Below, piece by piece: positions 1 through 7,419 of a DNA stretch of 8,068 nt. Each line of letters opens with the position of its first letter. Position 1 is the first letter of the stretch. The notes below the pieces were generated by a model. The model had not been told where the DNA came from and made no database searches. It saw only the letters and a list, made by a program, of their open reading frames with translations. This DNA comes from Anaerolineaceae bacterium (lineage in GTDB: Bacteria > Chloroflexota > Anaerolineae > Anaerolineales > Anaerolineaceae). Where the stretch lies: contig DPKV01000045.1 in the NCBI GenBank assembly GCA_003542325.1, forward strand, positions 1 to 8,068, given 5' to 3'. The position numbers were made by a program, and so were the translations under genes.

Positions 1-24
1 GGACATTTTAACTTTGCCTTGACA

Positions 25-1713
25 TTATGGCACACAATCAGGCAGTTGGTAAACGAGGAAGCCCGCGTTTTCATAGACCGGGGGCAGGTCATAGGGCTGG
101 TCTGATTCAACGACCAGATAATCCGCTGAGAACTGGCAGCCAATATAGATAAAATCTTCAATGCTATTCGTGTAGTAAGCCTCTTCGGTGATCTCGAGCG
201 TTTTCATGTAGTTGCCATCAAATCTGTCGATTGCGCCAGGCGCGACGGCTTCGAACCGAGTGCGGAAACTGCTCTCATAGGCCGGGTCGAAGGGAATTTC
301 CATCATTTCCGGAGCTGTGGCGACCGAAGCCCTTTCCGAGAAAATGCGCCAGTCTGGCGTATAGTGCCAAAAGAGGTGGGGCGGTGTGATAAATTTCGTT
401 TCCACCGGCGTATGGGCTTTGGCCCATTCCTGAACGTCCCGCCAGTCCGAATCAGGGCCATAGATATGGAAACCTGTGGACATCAGGTTGGTTCGCAATG
501 CGATGAACAGGGTCAGCCCTTCAAATAGAACCACTACCGGAATTAACCAGGCAGGATTGAACCGGGTTTTCCTGAGGCCCTGAAGGAGGTACCAGATCAG
601 GATGGCTGCCAGGGGGGAAATGAGCAGGATGAAGCTTAAGCCAAGCAGAACGAAACCTGCGCGGGAAAGCATCCCATCTTCGTATTGCCTGACGAGGAAG
701 TGGGCGAAATAGAGCATGCCAAAATAAAGCAGGAAGACGCCCACTCTTAACAACTGGAGCTGGATCAGGATGGTCACCGGAAGCACGTAAGCAGCCACAA
801 GCTCGATGCCGGTCAGGATGGCAATGGCGTAAGTAAAATTTCGGAATGCCTGATGCCTGTTGGCGGGGGGAGATTTTCTGTAGCCCAGAAGAAAAGCCAG
901 AACGGTCCCGACCCCGGCGACCAGGTTGCCGATTACGTGAGGGATGAGTGCAAAAGGATAATAGACGGTGAATAATAAACCCCTGGAAGCCAGGTCGAGC
1001 ATTTCCGGCCGGAGGGTAAGATCAACCCCGGAACCGGTTTGGACCCGCCAGATAAGCACCGGGAGTCCAAGGACGATGAAAGCCAGCAATCCTGATAGAG
1101 GTTTCCACCACGTTTTCCATTTGAATGTCAGCAGTTCATTCAGGAGGAACATACACAGAACAAATGCGGCATAAATGACATGCAGGTTAAACATCAGCCC
1201 AAGAAGCCCAAACGCCAGGACTTTCTTTCCCCGAAGGTAGAGATAAATGCTGCCGAGAAGGAAAGGCAGGACAAAAGTGCGATTGAGCAGCGAAAACTCG
1301 ATGATCTGGAACCCGGGGAAGCCGATATGCGGGAAGATTAATGCCAGAACGACCAGCAGATTTGTGGTTGTGTTGTTGAAAAGCAGGTTGGATAGTGCCC
1401 AAAACATCCAGATCGTTCCATAAACGGTCAGAATATGGATGATGAACATGCTGATTTCAAGCATACCGGCTTTTAGGAGGGGAATGAATGGGAACCAGAA
1501 GAATGAAAAATGATACCAGCGCAGGTCCAGAAATGGGTCGCCCGGATAGAGCGCCGGATCGAGAAACTTCTTGAGAAAGGTGATGTGGAAAACCTGGTCG
1601 AAAGTACCGAAATGGTATCCATTGATCGCCACGGTCAGAACGGCCAATCCCAGAAAAAAAATATGTCTCTGGAAGGGATGTTTGGATAAATAAAATGATA
1701 ACTTTCTAATCAT
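25..1713 (-). CDS. Polytopic membrane protein, GT-C-like / DUF6798-like, function unknown
   Basis: A 562-residue integral membrane protein with about 11-12 hydrophobic helices (roughly residues 18-34, 68-80, 86-108, 116-130, 142-160, 164-192, 206-223, 246-274, 292-314, 318-342, 352-377, 387-406) and a soluble C-terminal domain from about 410 to 562. The first loop is rich in acidic residues (D39, D52, D59, D63, around LYPGDPF at 55-61). The tail begins with a W-x2-V-x2-W-type segment (DWRDVQEW, 423-430) followed by TPPHLFWHYTPDWRIFSER (443-461). An acidic first loop, many helices and a soluble tail are typical of GT-C-fold glycosyltransferases, and the loop and tail resemble, from memory, bacterial proteins annotated DUF6798. 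Neither assignment was verified. If it is GT-C, it would use a lipid-linked sugar donor at the membrane, but no catalytic residue can be named. The ATG at 1713 is the first in-frame start, because TAA lies three codons upstream; the Shine-Dalgarno sequence is weak. It is divergent from the USP fusion gene. No terminator is visible in the 24 bases left downstream. Confidence is high for a membrane protein gene and low for the family. Confidence 0.85.
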   Translation of the reverse strand: MIRKLSFYLSKHPFQRHIFFLGLAVLTVAINGYHFGTFDQVFHITFLKKFLDPALYPGDPFLDLRWYHFSFFWFPFIPLLKAGMLEISMFIIHILTVYGTIWMFWALSNLLFNNTTTNLLVVLALIFPHIGFPGFQIIEFSLLNRTFVLPFLLGSIYLYLRGKKVLAFGLLGLMFNLHVIYAAFVLCMFLLNELLTFKWKTWWKPLSGLLAFIVLGLPVLIWRVQTGSGVDLTLRPEMLDLASRGLLFTVYYPFALIPHVIGNLVAGVGTVLAFLLGYRKSPPANRHQAFRNFTYAIAILTGIELVAAYVLPVTILIQLQLLRVGVFLLYFGMLYFAHFLVRQYEDGMLSRAGFVLLGLSFILLISPLAAILIWYLLQGLRKTRFNPAWLIPVVVLFEGLTLFIALRTNLMSTGFHIYGPDSDWRDVQEWAKAHTPVETKFITPPHLFWHYTPDWRIFSERASVATAPEMMEIPFDPAYESSFRTRFEAVAPGAIDRFDGNYMKTLEITEEAYYTNSIEDFIYIGCQFSADYLVVESDQPYDLPPVYENAGFLVYQLPDCVP

Positions 1714-1734
1714 AAAAGGTTAATGATCCTGTGC

Positions 1735-1762
1735 ATAATAGACTTCATGATCTGGTGATTAA
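1735..1762 (-). promoter_or_regulatory. Weak candidate promoter for the membrane protein gene
   Basis: Read on the minus strand, TATTAT (1740-1735) matches the -10 consensus at 5 of 6 bases. It lies 21 nt upstream of the ATG at 1713, which leaves a very short leader. The hexamer 16 nt further upstream, TTAATC (1762-1757), matches the -35 consensus at only 3 of 6. The -10 is plausible and the -35 is poor. Confidence 0.25.
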
Positions 1763-1787
1763 CGATGAATAATATCTCTGATTTGCC

Positions 1788-1816
1788 TTGTTATTGTAAA
1801 GGAAAATTAGTAATAT
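1788..1816 (+). promoter_or_regulatory. Candidate sigma70-type promoter for the USP fusion gene
   Basis: A -35-like TTGTTA (1788-1793) and a -10-like TAATAT (1811-1816) are separated by 17 nt, each matching 4 of 6 consensus bases. Transcription would begin near 1823 and give a leader of about 39 nt ending in GGAGAG (1851-1856). The region is AT-rich, so chance matches are likely. The ideal spacing and position make it the best candidate for this gene. Confidence 0.45.
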
Positions 1817-1861
1817 TAGCAATGAGAGACAAAATAATGAAAAATAATCTGGAGAGCTGTC

Positions 1862-3604
1862 ATGCCTGAGGGAACCAGCCTATCTGAATATCGTACTGCG
1901 TTGGAGGATTTCCGCCGCGCCAGGCAAAAAGCCGAGGTTCAGCATCTCTGGGCTTCTCTGACAGGCCGTTCCGATCAATTGCTTGAGTATGATGATATCA
2001 CGCAGAAGCTGCATGCCAGGGGTTTTTCCTCAAAAGGGGTGCAGGAGATTCCGGTTGACGCGATTGTCGGCAGTGTCAACCGTTTTCAGGATTTCAACCG
2101 TGATTTCATGCCGCTCTATGATCAGGATCAGGAGCGCTGGGCGCGGGTAAAAGCTGCCATGACTTCGCCCGGCAGTGCGGGATTGCCGCCTATCAGGGTG
2201 TACAAACTGGGAGATGCCTATTTTGTGCTCGATGGTAATCATCGGGTTTCCATCGCCCGTGAGATGGGGATTGCCACCATTGAGGCGGATGTCACGGAAA
2301 TCCGATCCAGGGTTCCCCTTTCGCCGGACGATTCACCCTCGGATTTAATCCTTAAGGAAGAATATGTAGATTTCCTTGAGAAAACAATGGCCGATAAAAT
2401 CGTCTCAGAGACGGAATTTATTTTATCGTTTCCCGGGCTGTACAAAACTTTAGAAGAACACATTACGGTTCACCGGCATTATATGGGGATCGAGCAATCC
2501 CGGGAGATCCCCTGGGAAGAAGCTGTGAGGGATTGGTATGAAAATGTATACCTGCCGATCATCAAAGAAATCCGGGACCAGGACCTGCTCAAGGAATTCC
2601 CGACCCTAACGGAAACGGACCTTTATATCTGGATCCTGGACCATCAGACGTATTTGCAGGCTGAATTGGGCTGGGCGATCCGACCAGAAAAGGCTGCCAC
2701 TGACCTTGTGGGCACGAAGAAGTATGCGTTAAGAAAAGCATTTCATCGGTTCGGAAGGCGGATCGTTGAGACCTTGCTGCCCAGGCAAATGGAAGATTAC
2801 GCTGCTCCAGGGGAGTGGCATGCCTTTAAACAACTGGATGAGGAACCCCTGTTTGCTGATATCCTCGTGGCGATGAGCGGCAAAGCTCGCAGTTGGATCA
2901 CACTGGAACAGGCTGTGACACTCGGTTCTTTGGAAGGTTCAGATGTGCGCGGTCTGGTTGTCCTTGGCGAAGATGAGATGTCAGCTTATAACCAGGATTC
3001 GCTGGCCCAGGCTTTTAAAGAGAGGCTTGATTACAGCGGGTTGACAGGGAATCTGGTTTTTTCGACCGGCTCAATTTCTGACACCATCATTCAACGGGCA
3101 AGGGTCAATGACCTGGTTGTCCTCCAGTTGACGCACCCACCTGAGACCAGACTGTTTGCACGACTTGAATCCGGGATCCGGCGAATTGTCAGGCGGTGCA
3201 GTCGTCCAATTCTCATGGTGCGGGACCAGGTCAGTTCAATGAAGCATATGCTGGTTGCTTACGATGGCAGCCCGAAAAGCAAGGAAGCGTTGTTTGTTGC
3301 GGAATACCTGGCCCGACGTTACCACAAGAAACTGACCTTGATCGTTACAGAGGAAGAAACGGGACGAGGGGACCAACTTCTGGAAGAAGCGATGGAGATC
3401 CTTGGCGATACAACCAGTCAGGGAGTCGTCCGTCAAAATACCGGGCGGGTGAGTGATGTGATCCTGCACGAAGCGCGTAAGTGCCGGGCTGATCTCATTC
3501 TGATGGGGGGCTATGGATATCCGCCGTTATTGGAGGCCTTGTTTGGCAGTACGGTAGACGATGTTCTAAGGCGAGTCAAAATCCCTATTCTCATTTGTCA
3601 ATAA
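1862..3604 (+). CDS. ParB-like domain / tandem universal stress protein fusion
   Basis: A 580-residue soluble protein with three parts. Residues about 60-150 form a ParB/sulfiredoxin-fold domain with the signature DGNHRVS at 124-130, preceded by PPIRVYKLGDAYFVL; in this superfamily the motif lies at a nucleotide or phosphate site. Residues about 160-300 are a helical region (including MGIE 208-211, EIPWEEAV 215-222, ETDLYIWILDHQTYLQ 251-266) that resembles, from memory, DUF4032-type proteins. Residues about 332-453 are a degenerate universal stress domain: DILVAM opens it, but no GxxG motif follows. Residues 462-580 are a complete USP domain with the N-terminal Asp (D468) and an intact ATP-binding motif G549-x2-G552-x9-G562-S563. 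The protein is probably a cytoplasmic nucleotide-binding stress factor; its reaction is unknown. The ATG at 1862 has GGAGAG at 1851-1856, a good ribosome binding site. It is divergent from the membrane protein gene and convergent with the phosphatase gene, overlapping it by 39 bp. The lack of a DNA-binding helix-turn-helix argues against plasmid partition. Domain calls are confident; the biological role is not. Confidence 0.92.
   Translation: MPEGTSLSEYRTALEDFRRARQKAEVQHLWASLTGRSDQLLEYDDITQKLHARGFSSKGVQEIPVDAIVGSVNRFQDFNRDFMPLYDQDQERWARVKAAMTSPGSAGLPPIRVYKLGDAYFVLDGNHRVSIAREMGIATIEADVTEIRSRVPLSPDDSPSDLILKEEYVDFLEKTMADKIVSETEFILSFPGLYKTLEEHITVHRHYMGIEQSREIPWEEAVRDWYENVYLPIIKEIRDQDLLKEFPTLTETDLYIWILDHQTYLQAELGWAIRPEKAATDLVGTKKYALRKAFHRFGRRIVETLLPRQMEDYAAPGEWHAFKQLDEEPLFADILVAMSGKARSWITLEQAVTLGSLEGSDVRGLVVLGEDEMSAYNQDSLAQAFKERLDYSGLTGNLVFSTGSISDTIIQRARVNDLVVLQLTHPPETRLFARLESGIRRIVRRCSRPILMVRDQVSSMKHMLVAYDGSPKSKEALFVAEYLARRYHKKLTLIVTEEETGRGDQLLEEAMEILGDTTSQGVVRQNTGRVSDVILHEARKCRADLILMGGYGYPPLLEALFGSTVDDVLRRVKIPILICQ
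3566..3604. other. Tail-to-tail antisense overlap of two genes
   Basis: The TAA of the USP fusion (3602-3604) and the TAG of the phosphatase gene (3566-3568, minus strand) lie inside each other's reading frames, giving a 39-bp convergent overlap. On the USP side these bases encode the last strand of the USP fold (through KIPILICQ), which the family needs. On the phosphatase side they encode only the last 12 residues, beyond the conserved PP2C end. No hairpin followed by a T run is visible here, so any terminator lies within coding sequence or transcription runs on antisense. Confidence 0.9.
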
Positions 3605-6600
3605 TGCTGATCGGCAGATTGCCAGGATTGTTGTGTCGTCACTCAACGGCGCATTATCCCGAAAGGCTTCAAGGTCTGCGTCAAGATCTTCAAGGACTTT
3701 TGTGGCCGGTTTGCCAATTGAGTTTTGCAGGACTTCTTTCAACCGGTCATCGCCATACATTTCGTCTGTGTAATTAAACGCTTCGGTAACGCCATCCGTG
3801 TAAGACAGCAGGCAATCTCCGGGTAAAAGTTCCAGGGTTTGTTCAGCAAGGATGATATTTTCCATTGCGCCAAGCGCTATCCCGCCTTTTTCGAGGCCTT
3901 CCACGCGCTGTTCCTGATATCGAAGGACCCATGGGGGATTATGTCCTGCAATGGAGAATGTCAGATGTCCTGTATACAGGTCAAGGATGCCATAAAAGAC
4001 CGTCACAAACAGGCCATTTTGCGAATCCATCAACAGGAGATTATTGACATGTTCAAGAGTCTCGGCGGGGGAGTCTGACTCGAGCGCAGCAGCCCGGATC
4101 AATGTCCGGGTCACGGTCATGTACAGTGAAGCTGCCAATCCTTTATTGGAGACATCGGCGATGACGAAGGCCAGTCTCCCATCCGGCCGCAGGAAATAGT
4201 CATAGAAATCTCCGCCAACCTGCCTGGCTGGCTGCCAGCGGACGTCCATATCCCAGCCGGGGGTTGCAGGGATTTGCGAAGGCAGGAAAGTCTGCTGGAT
4301 TTCCCGTGCAAGCTGGAATTCCCGTTCAATGCGTTGTCGATCAAGCATTTCTTCATTCAACCGGTCATTTTGAATGGCCAGCGAGGCTTGCTGCGTAATT
4401 CCTGCAAGAAGTTCGAAACGCCGTTCACGGTTCGTGGCGAAGTTGTTATCCTGGGCGAGTAAGACGCCGAATTGCTCATTCTTTACGGAAAGTGGGAAGC
4501 CCATCAGCAGGGGGAAGCGGGTTTTCAGGATGGGGGCGGGGTCAATTTGTCCTTGGTCTGGAATCGCAAGATCCCAGTCTTCAGGGGACAGAGAAGTTTC
4601 GATAAATGGATAGACAATGGCCCGGTTGTTTTCAAACACCGTTTCCAACATTGGGAAATCGTCTTTTTTATAAGTCATACCGTGCAGGTCTTCCGCATCC
4701 CTTGGAGATTGGATGGCATCATGGGAGACTTTGAAGATCTCATCATCTTTGTTCCAGAGGTAGATCACACAGGAATCAATCCCGACCAGGATGGACATCA
4801 GGTTGACAATGGTCTCCAGCGTGTCGTTCAGGTCCGCGCTGCTGACAACAGCCTGGGCAGCCTGGAGCAGTACCGCGGAAACGTAGGCTTCTTCCTGTTC
4901 GGATTCCAGCAATTGGATATTTTCAATGGCGATGGCGGTTTGCTGGATGATTCCCTGTATGATATTAAATCTTTCCTCGCTGAGCAATTCCTGCTGGCTG
5001 CTAAACAGCGGCAGATTTGGATCACTGGCGAGCAGGAATGCACCCAGGACATCATTGTGAGCAATCAGTGGGACAAGGATCAGGTCCTCATCGTCGACTT
5101 GAGACAACAGGCTGGCAGGGAGTCCCAAATCTTCTTTAGGATTTTTCACAAGCAGCGTTTCCTGAGAAAGGGTCATTTCCAATAACAGGGGAGCGTCCGG
5201 GAGGGTGATCGGCTGGGAAAAATCAATTTCATCACCCGGATTGCCGATCCCGTACATCGCATGCAGCGAATAGACATCACTATTGATGTCTCTCAGGAGC
5301 AAACCGCAGCCTTTGATCCCGGCGACCATGGGCGTCAGCCGGACGATCGTCCGGACGAGTTCGTCCAGATTTGTCTGAGTCTGTGTGGCCCGGGCCACCT
5401 GAAGCAGGATCGTGGAAACCCAGGCCTGCTCCTGGGAGGTTTCGAATAAGCGGGTGTTCTTGATTGCGACAGCCGCATAACTGGCAAAGGCAGAGATGAT
5501 TTTTTGTGTCTCAGCGCCGTATCGCCCGGTTGTATGGTGAAGGAGGGTCAGCATACCCAGAATCTCATCTCCGGTGTGCAGCGGTGCGGCTGCGGCGGAA
5601 TAATCCCGGGGGAAATTGTAATGGGCGGCAATGGGGCCGGAGGTTTCTTCCGGTTTGCGAATGGTCGGCGTCTCATTGGTGAGTGCATCTTTGACCCAAG
5701 TATCCGGGAGGAATTTTATCTTTCCCAAATCGTCCGGTGAATAGTCTTCGGATGTTTGGTAAGCGGCAAGGTAGAGCTCACGATCTTCCAGGGGTGAATT
5801 CCCGGGTGAATCGGGATCGAATAACCAAACGGCTGCGACGTCACATGGCAGATTTTTCCGCAGTGCGGTCAGGACTGCATTAAGAATATCCGTCTGGGTG
5901 GTGTTATCTGCAAGCATCACCGCCACATCCCGCAGACTCTCGGCGACCTGACGTCGCCATTGTTCTGATCGATAAAGGCGTGCGTTGCGGATGGAAACTG
6001 CGATGTTATCCGCTAAGGTTTCAATGATCTGCTGGTCTTCCGCTGAGAAAGCATGCTTAAGATCGCTTTGGATATCCAAGACACCCAGAACAGCCCCCCC
6101 GAATTTGAGCGGAACAGCCATCTCGGATCCATAGTAATCCTTCGCAAACGGAGTTTCCAGGTATAAAGGCTCCTGAGCGACATCATTGATGCGGTGCGTC
6201 TCACCCTGACGGGCCACCCAGGGGATGACCCCTTTTTCAGCGTTGATATCAAAAGACACGCCGGTGGCTGAAAAGGTTTGCGCCCGTCCGCCGCTCCCAG
6301 CCTTAAAAGTAACCTGGGCGTAAACTTCATCAACAGTGTAGAGATGGACATAAGGGAAACCAAAACGGTCGTGGATCATGGTGACGATCTGTTCAAGAAG
6401 TTCGTCCGTGTCCAGGATATAGGTGATCGCCCGGCTTGCTTCCGCGACGGTATTAAGGTGCTCGGCCTGCTGGTGGACGGCCTGGTAGAGTTGGGCGCTT
6501 TTTATGGCCACTGCAATATTATCTGCAAGGGAACGTAAAACCAACAGGTCGTCTTCATCAAACGCGTTCAGTTGGTCCGATTGAACATCAAACACACCGA

Positions 6601-7417
6601 GGACTTCAGATTCCACCCGTAAAGGGAGGACTGCTTCGGCGTGGGTGTCATCCAGTGAATCGACTTCCTTATACCGCGGTTCACGGGATACATCGTTCGC
6701 AATCAATTCCTGTCCGGTTTCAGCGACGAAACCGATCATGTGCTCGCCTTTACCGAAGCCAGGATGCTCCGGGTTCTCAAAATCCGGGCGTTTGCATTCG
6801 GAAAACCCCGCAGAGGCTTTGAACCGTAAACGTTCACTGTTTTCTTCGATTAGGAAGATGGCGACATAATAATAGTCAAAGGTTTCCTGGATCAGCCTGG
6901 TGATCACGTCCGTCAATTTATCAAGGTCTGTGATCTGAGAGATTTGTCCCGTAACGGACCTGACCAGTGTGAGTTGCTTTTGTCGCCATGCCTGCAAATT
7001 AGCCTGCAATGTTGCATTCAACGCAAGACCGGCGACCATGCCGATCTCAGAAAGTGCTGTGATTTCGGTTGGTAAAAATGGAGTTTCCCGATTGAGGGCA
7101 ATCCGCCCGAGCTCTTTTTGACCGTTGATAAGCGGTGATACGACCCAAAATGATGAGGTGTTTTCCCCATATTCTTTCAAAGGCGGAAAAGTCTGGATGT
7201 CGAAAGGGATATCAGGTAGTGGGGCTGTTGGGTCTTCGACTTTTCCGGTTACCTGGAGCGAAATGATCGACGATCCCCCAAAATGTTCCAAAATAAAAGA
7301 TTGTAAAACTTCTTCCTGAGGTGCGAATTGATTGAGAGCGGTGAGGCTCTCACCCAGTTTAATGATGGTTTCCGGTTTCAACCCCGAACCGGCCTGGGTC
7401 TGCTTCTTCCCGGGCAC
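3566..7417 (-). CDS. Multi-GAF SpoIIE/RsbU-type PP2C serine phosphatase
   Basis: A very large cytosolic sensor phosphatase of 1283 residues (numbered from the GTG at 7417) with no membrane helix. By pattern there are six GAF or GAF-like modules: a divergent one at about 15-140, then about 163-313, 333-483, 505-658, 678-838 and 861-1018, joined by helical linkers likely to form coiled coils. The catalytic SpoIIE/PP2C domain spans about 1038-1270 and follows REFQLAREIQQTFLP. Its metal-binding motifs are all present: GGDFYDY (1068-1074, D1070), DVSNKG (1088-1093, D1088), AGHNPP (1157-1162), YTDGVTEA (D1208) and SDDTTIL (D1260, D1261), so it should be active. By family, it dephosphorylates the STAS protein encoded two genes upstream when the GAF stack senses a signal; the ligands are unknown. 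It is far longer than RsbU (about 335 residues). The start is 2 nt after the kinase stop. A TTG at 7423 would add two residues but abuts the ribosome binding site. The last 13 residues lie outside the conserved fold and overlap the USP gene. Confidence 0.95.
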   Translation of the reverse strand: MPGKKQTQAGSGLKPETIIKLGESLTALNQFAPQEEVLQSFILEHFGGSSIISLQVTGKVEDPTAPLPDIPFDIQTFPPLKEYGENTSSFWVVSPLINGQKELGRIALNRETPFLPTEITALSEIGMVAGLALNATLQANLQAWRQKQLTLVRSVTGQISQITDLDKLTDVITRLIQETFDYYYVAIFLIEENSERLRFKASAGFSECKRPDFENPEHPGFGKGEHMIGFVAETGQELIANDVSREPRYKEVDSLDDTHAEAVLPLRVESEVLGVFDVQSDQLNAFDEDDLLVLRSLADNIAVAIKSAQLYQAVHQQAEHLNTVAEASRAITYILDTDELLEQIVTMIHDRFGFPYVHLYTVDEVYAQVTFKAGSGGRAQTFSATGVSFDINAEKGVIPWVARQGETHRINDVAQEPLYLETPFAKDYYGSEMAVPLKFGGAVLGVLDIQSDLKHAFSAEDQQIIETLADNIAVSIRNARLYRSEQWRRQVAESLRDVAVMLADNTTQTDILNAVLTALRKNLPCDVAAVWLFDPDSPGNSPLEDRELYLAAYQTSEDYSPDDLGKIKFLPDTWVKDALTNETPTIRKPEETSGPIAAHYNFPRDYSAAAAPLHTGDEILGMLTLLHHTTGRYGAETQKIISAFASYAAVAIKNTRLFETSQEQAWVSTILLQVARATQTQTNLDELVRTIVRLTPMVAGIKGCGLLLRDINSDVYSLHAMYGIGNPGDEIDFSQPITLPDAPLLLEMTLSQETLLVKNPKEDLGLPASLLSQVDDEDLILVPLIAHNDVLGAFLLASDPNLPLFSSQQELLSEERFNIIQGIIQQTAIAIENIQLLESEQEEAYVSAVLLQAAQAVVSSADLNDTLETIVNLMSILVGIDSCVIYLWNKDDEIFKVSHDAIQSPRDAEDLHGMTYKKDDFPMLETVFENNRAIVYPFIETSLSPEDWDLAIPDQGQIDPAPILKTRFPLLMGFPLSVKNEQFGVLLAQDNNFATNRERRFELLAGITQQASLAIQNDRLNEEMLDRQRIEREFQLAREIQQTFLPSQIPATPGWDMDVRWQPARQVGGDFYDYFLRPDGRLAFVIADVSNKGLAASLYMTVTRTLIRAAALESDSPAETLEHVNNLLLMDSQNGLFVTVFYGILDLYTGHLTFSIAGHNPPWVLRYQEQRVEGLEKGGIALGAMENIILAEQTLELLPGDCLLSYTDGVTEAFNYTDEMYGDDRLKEVLQNSIGKPATKVLEDLDADLEAFRDNAPLSDDTTILAICRSALLTNENRDFDSP

Positions 7418-7419
7418 GG

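Larger units (their letters stand above)
1714..1861. promoter_or_regulatory. Divergent AT-rich intergenic region
   Basis: This is the only substantial non-coding gap in the window. It separates the start codons of the membrane protein gene (leftward) and the USP fusion gene (rightward), so it must hold the promoters of both unless one is read from elsewhere. It is visibly more AT-rich than the flanking genes and contains several AATAAT-type runs. A short inverted pair, GTTAAT at 1719-1724 and ATTAAC at 1758-1763, flanks the leftward promoter candidate. It is only six bases per arm and may be chance. No riboswitch-like structure or small ORF with a ribosome binding site was recognised. Confidence 0.75.

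Noticed and set aside
1..24. End of a further gene or a terminator left of the membrane protein gene
   Set aside because: Only 24 bases are available, with no hairpin and no frame that can be assigned.
2039..2311. ParB-type chromosome or plasmid partition protein
   Set aside because: Only the ParB/Srx-like fold signature is present. There is no helix-turn-helix, no parA neighbour and no visible parS-like palindrome, and the rest of the protein is USP-like.
3566..3660. Bidirectional terminator between the convergent genes
   Set aside because: No GC-rich hairpin with a flanking T or A run was found around the two stop codons, and both stops lie within coding sequence of the other gene.
4472..5185. 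A 237-codon open frame on the plus strand
   Set aside because: It lies wholly inside the multi-GAF phosphatase gene on the opposite strand, which has strong domain support. Its translation shows no recognisable domain and I saw no convincing ribosome binding site, so it is a shadow frame.
4364..6935. Bilin-binding (phytochrome or cyanobacteriochrome) GAF domains
   Set aside because: The GAF modules contain a few cysteines but no Cys-His chromophore attachment motif or DXCF-type motif, so light sensing by a bilin is not supported.
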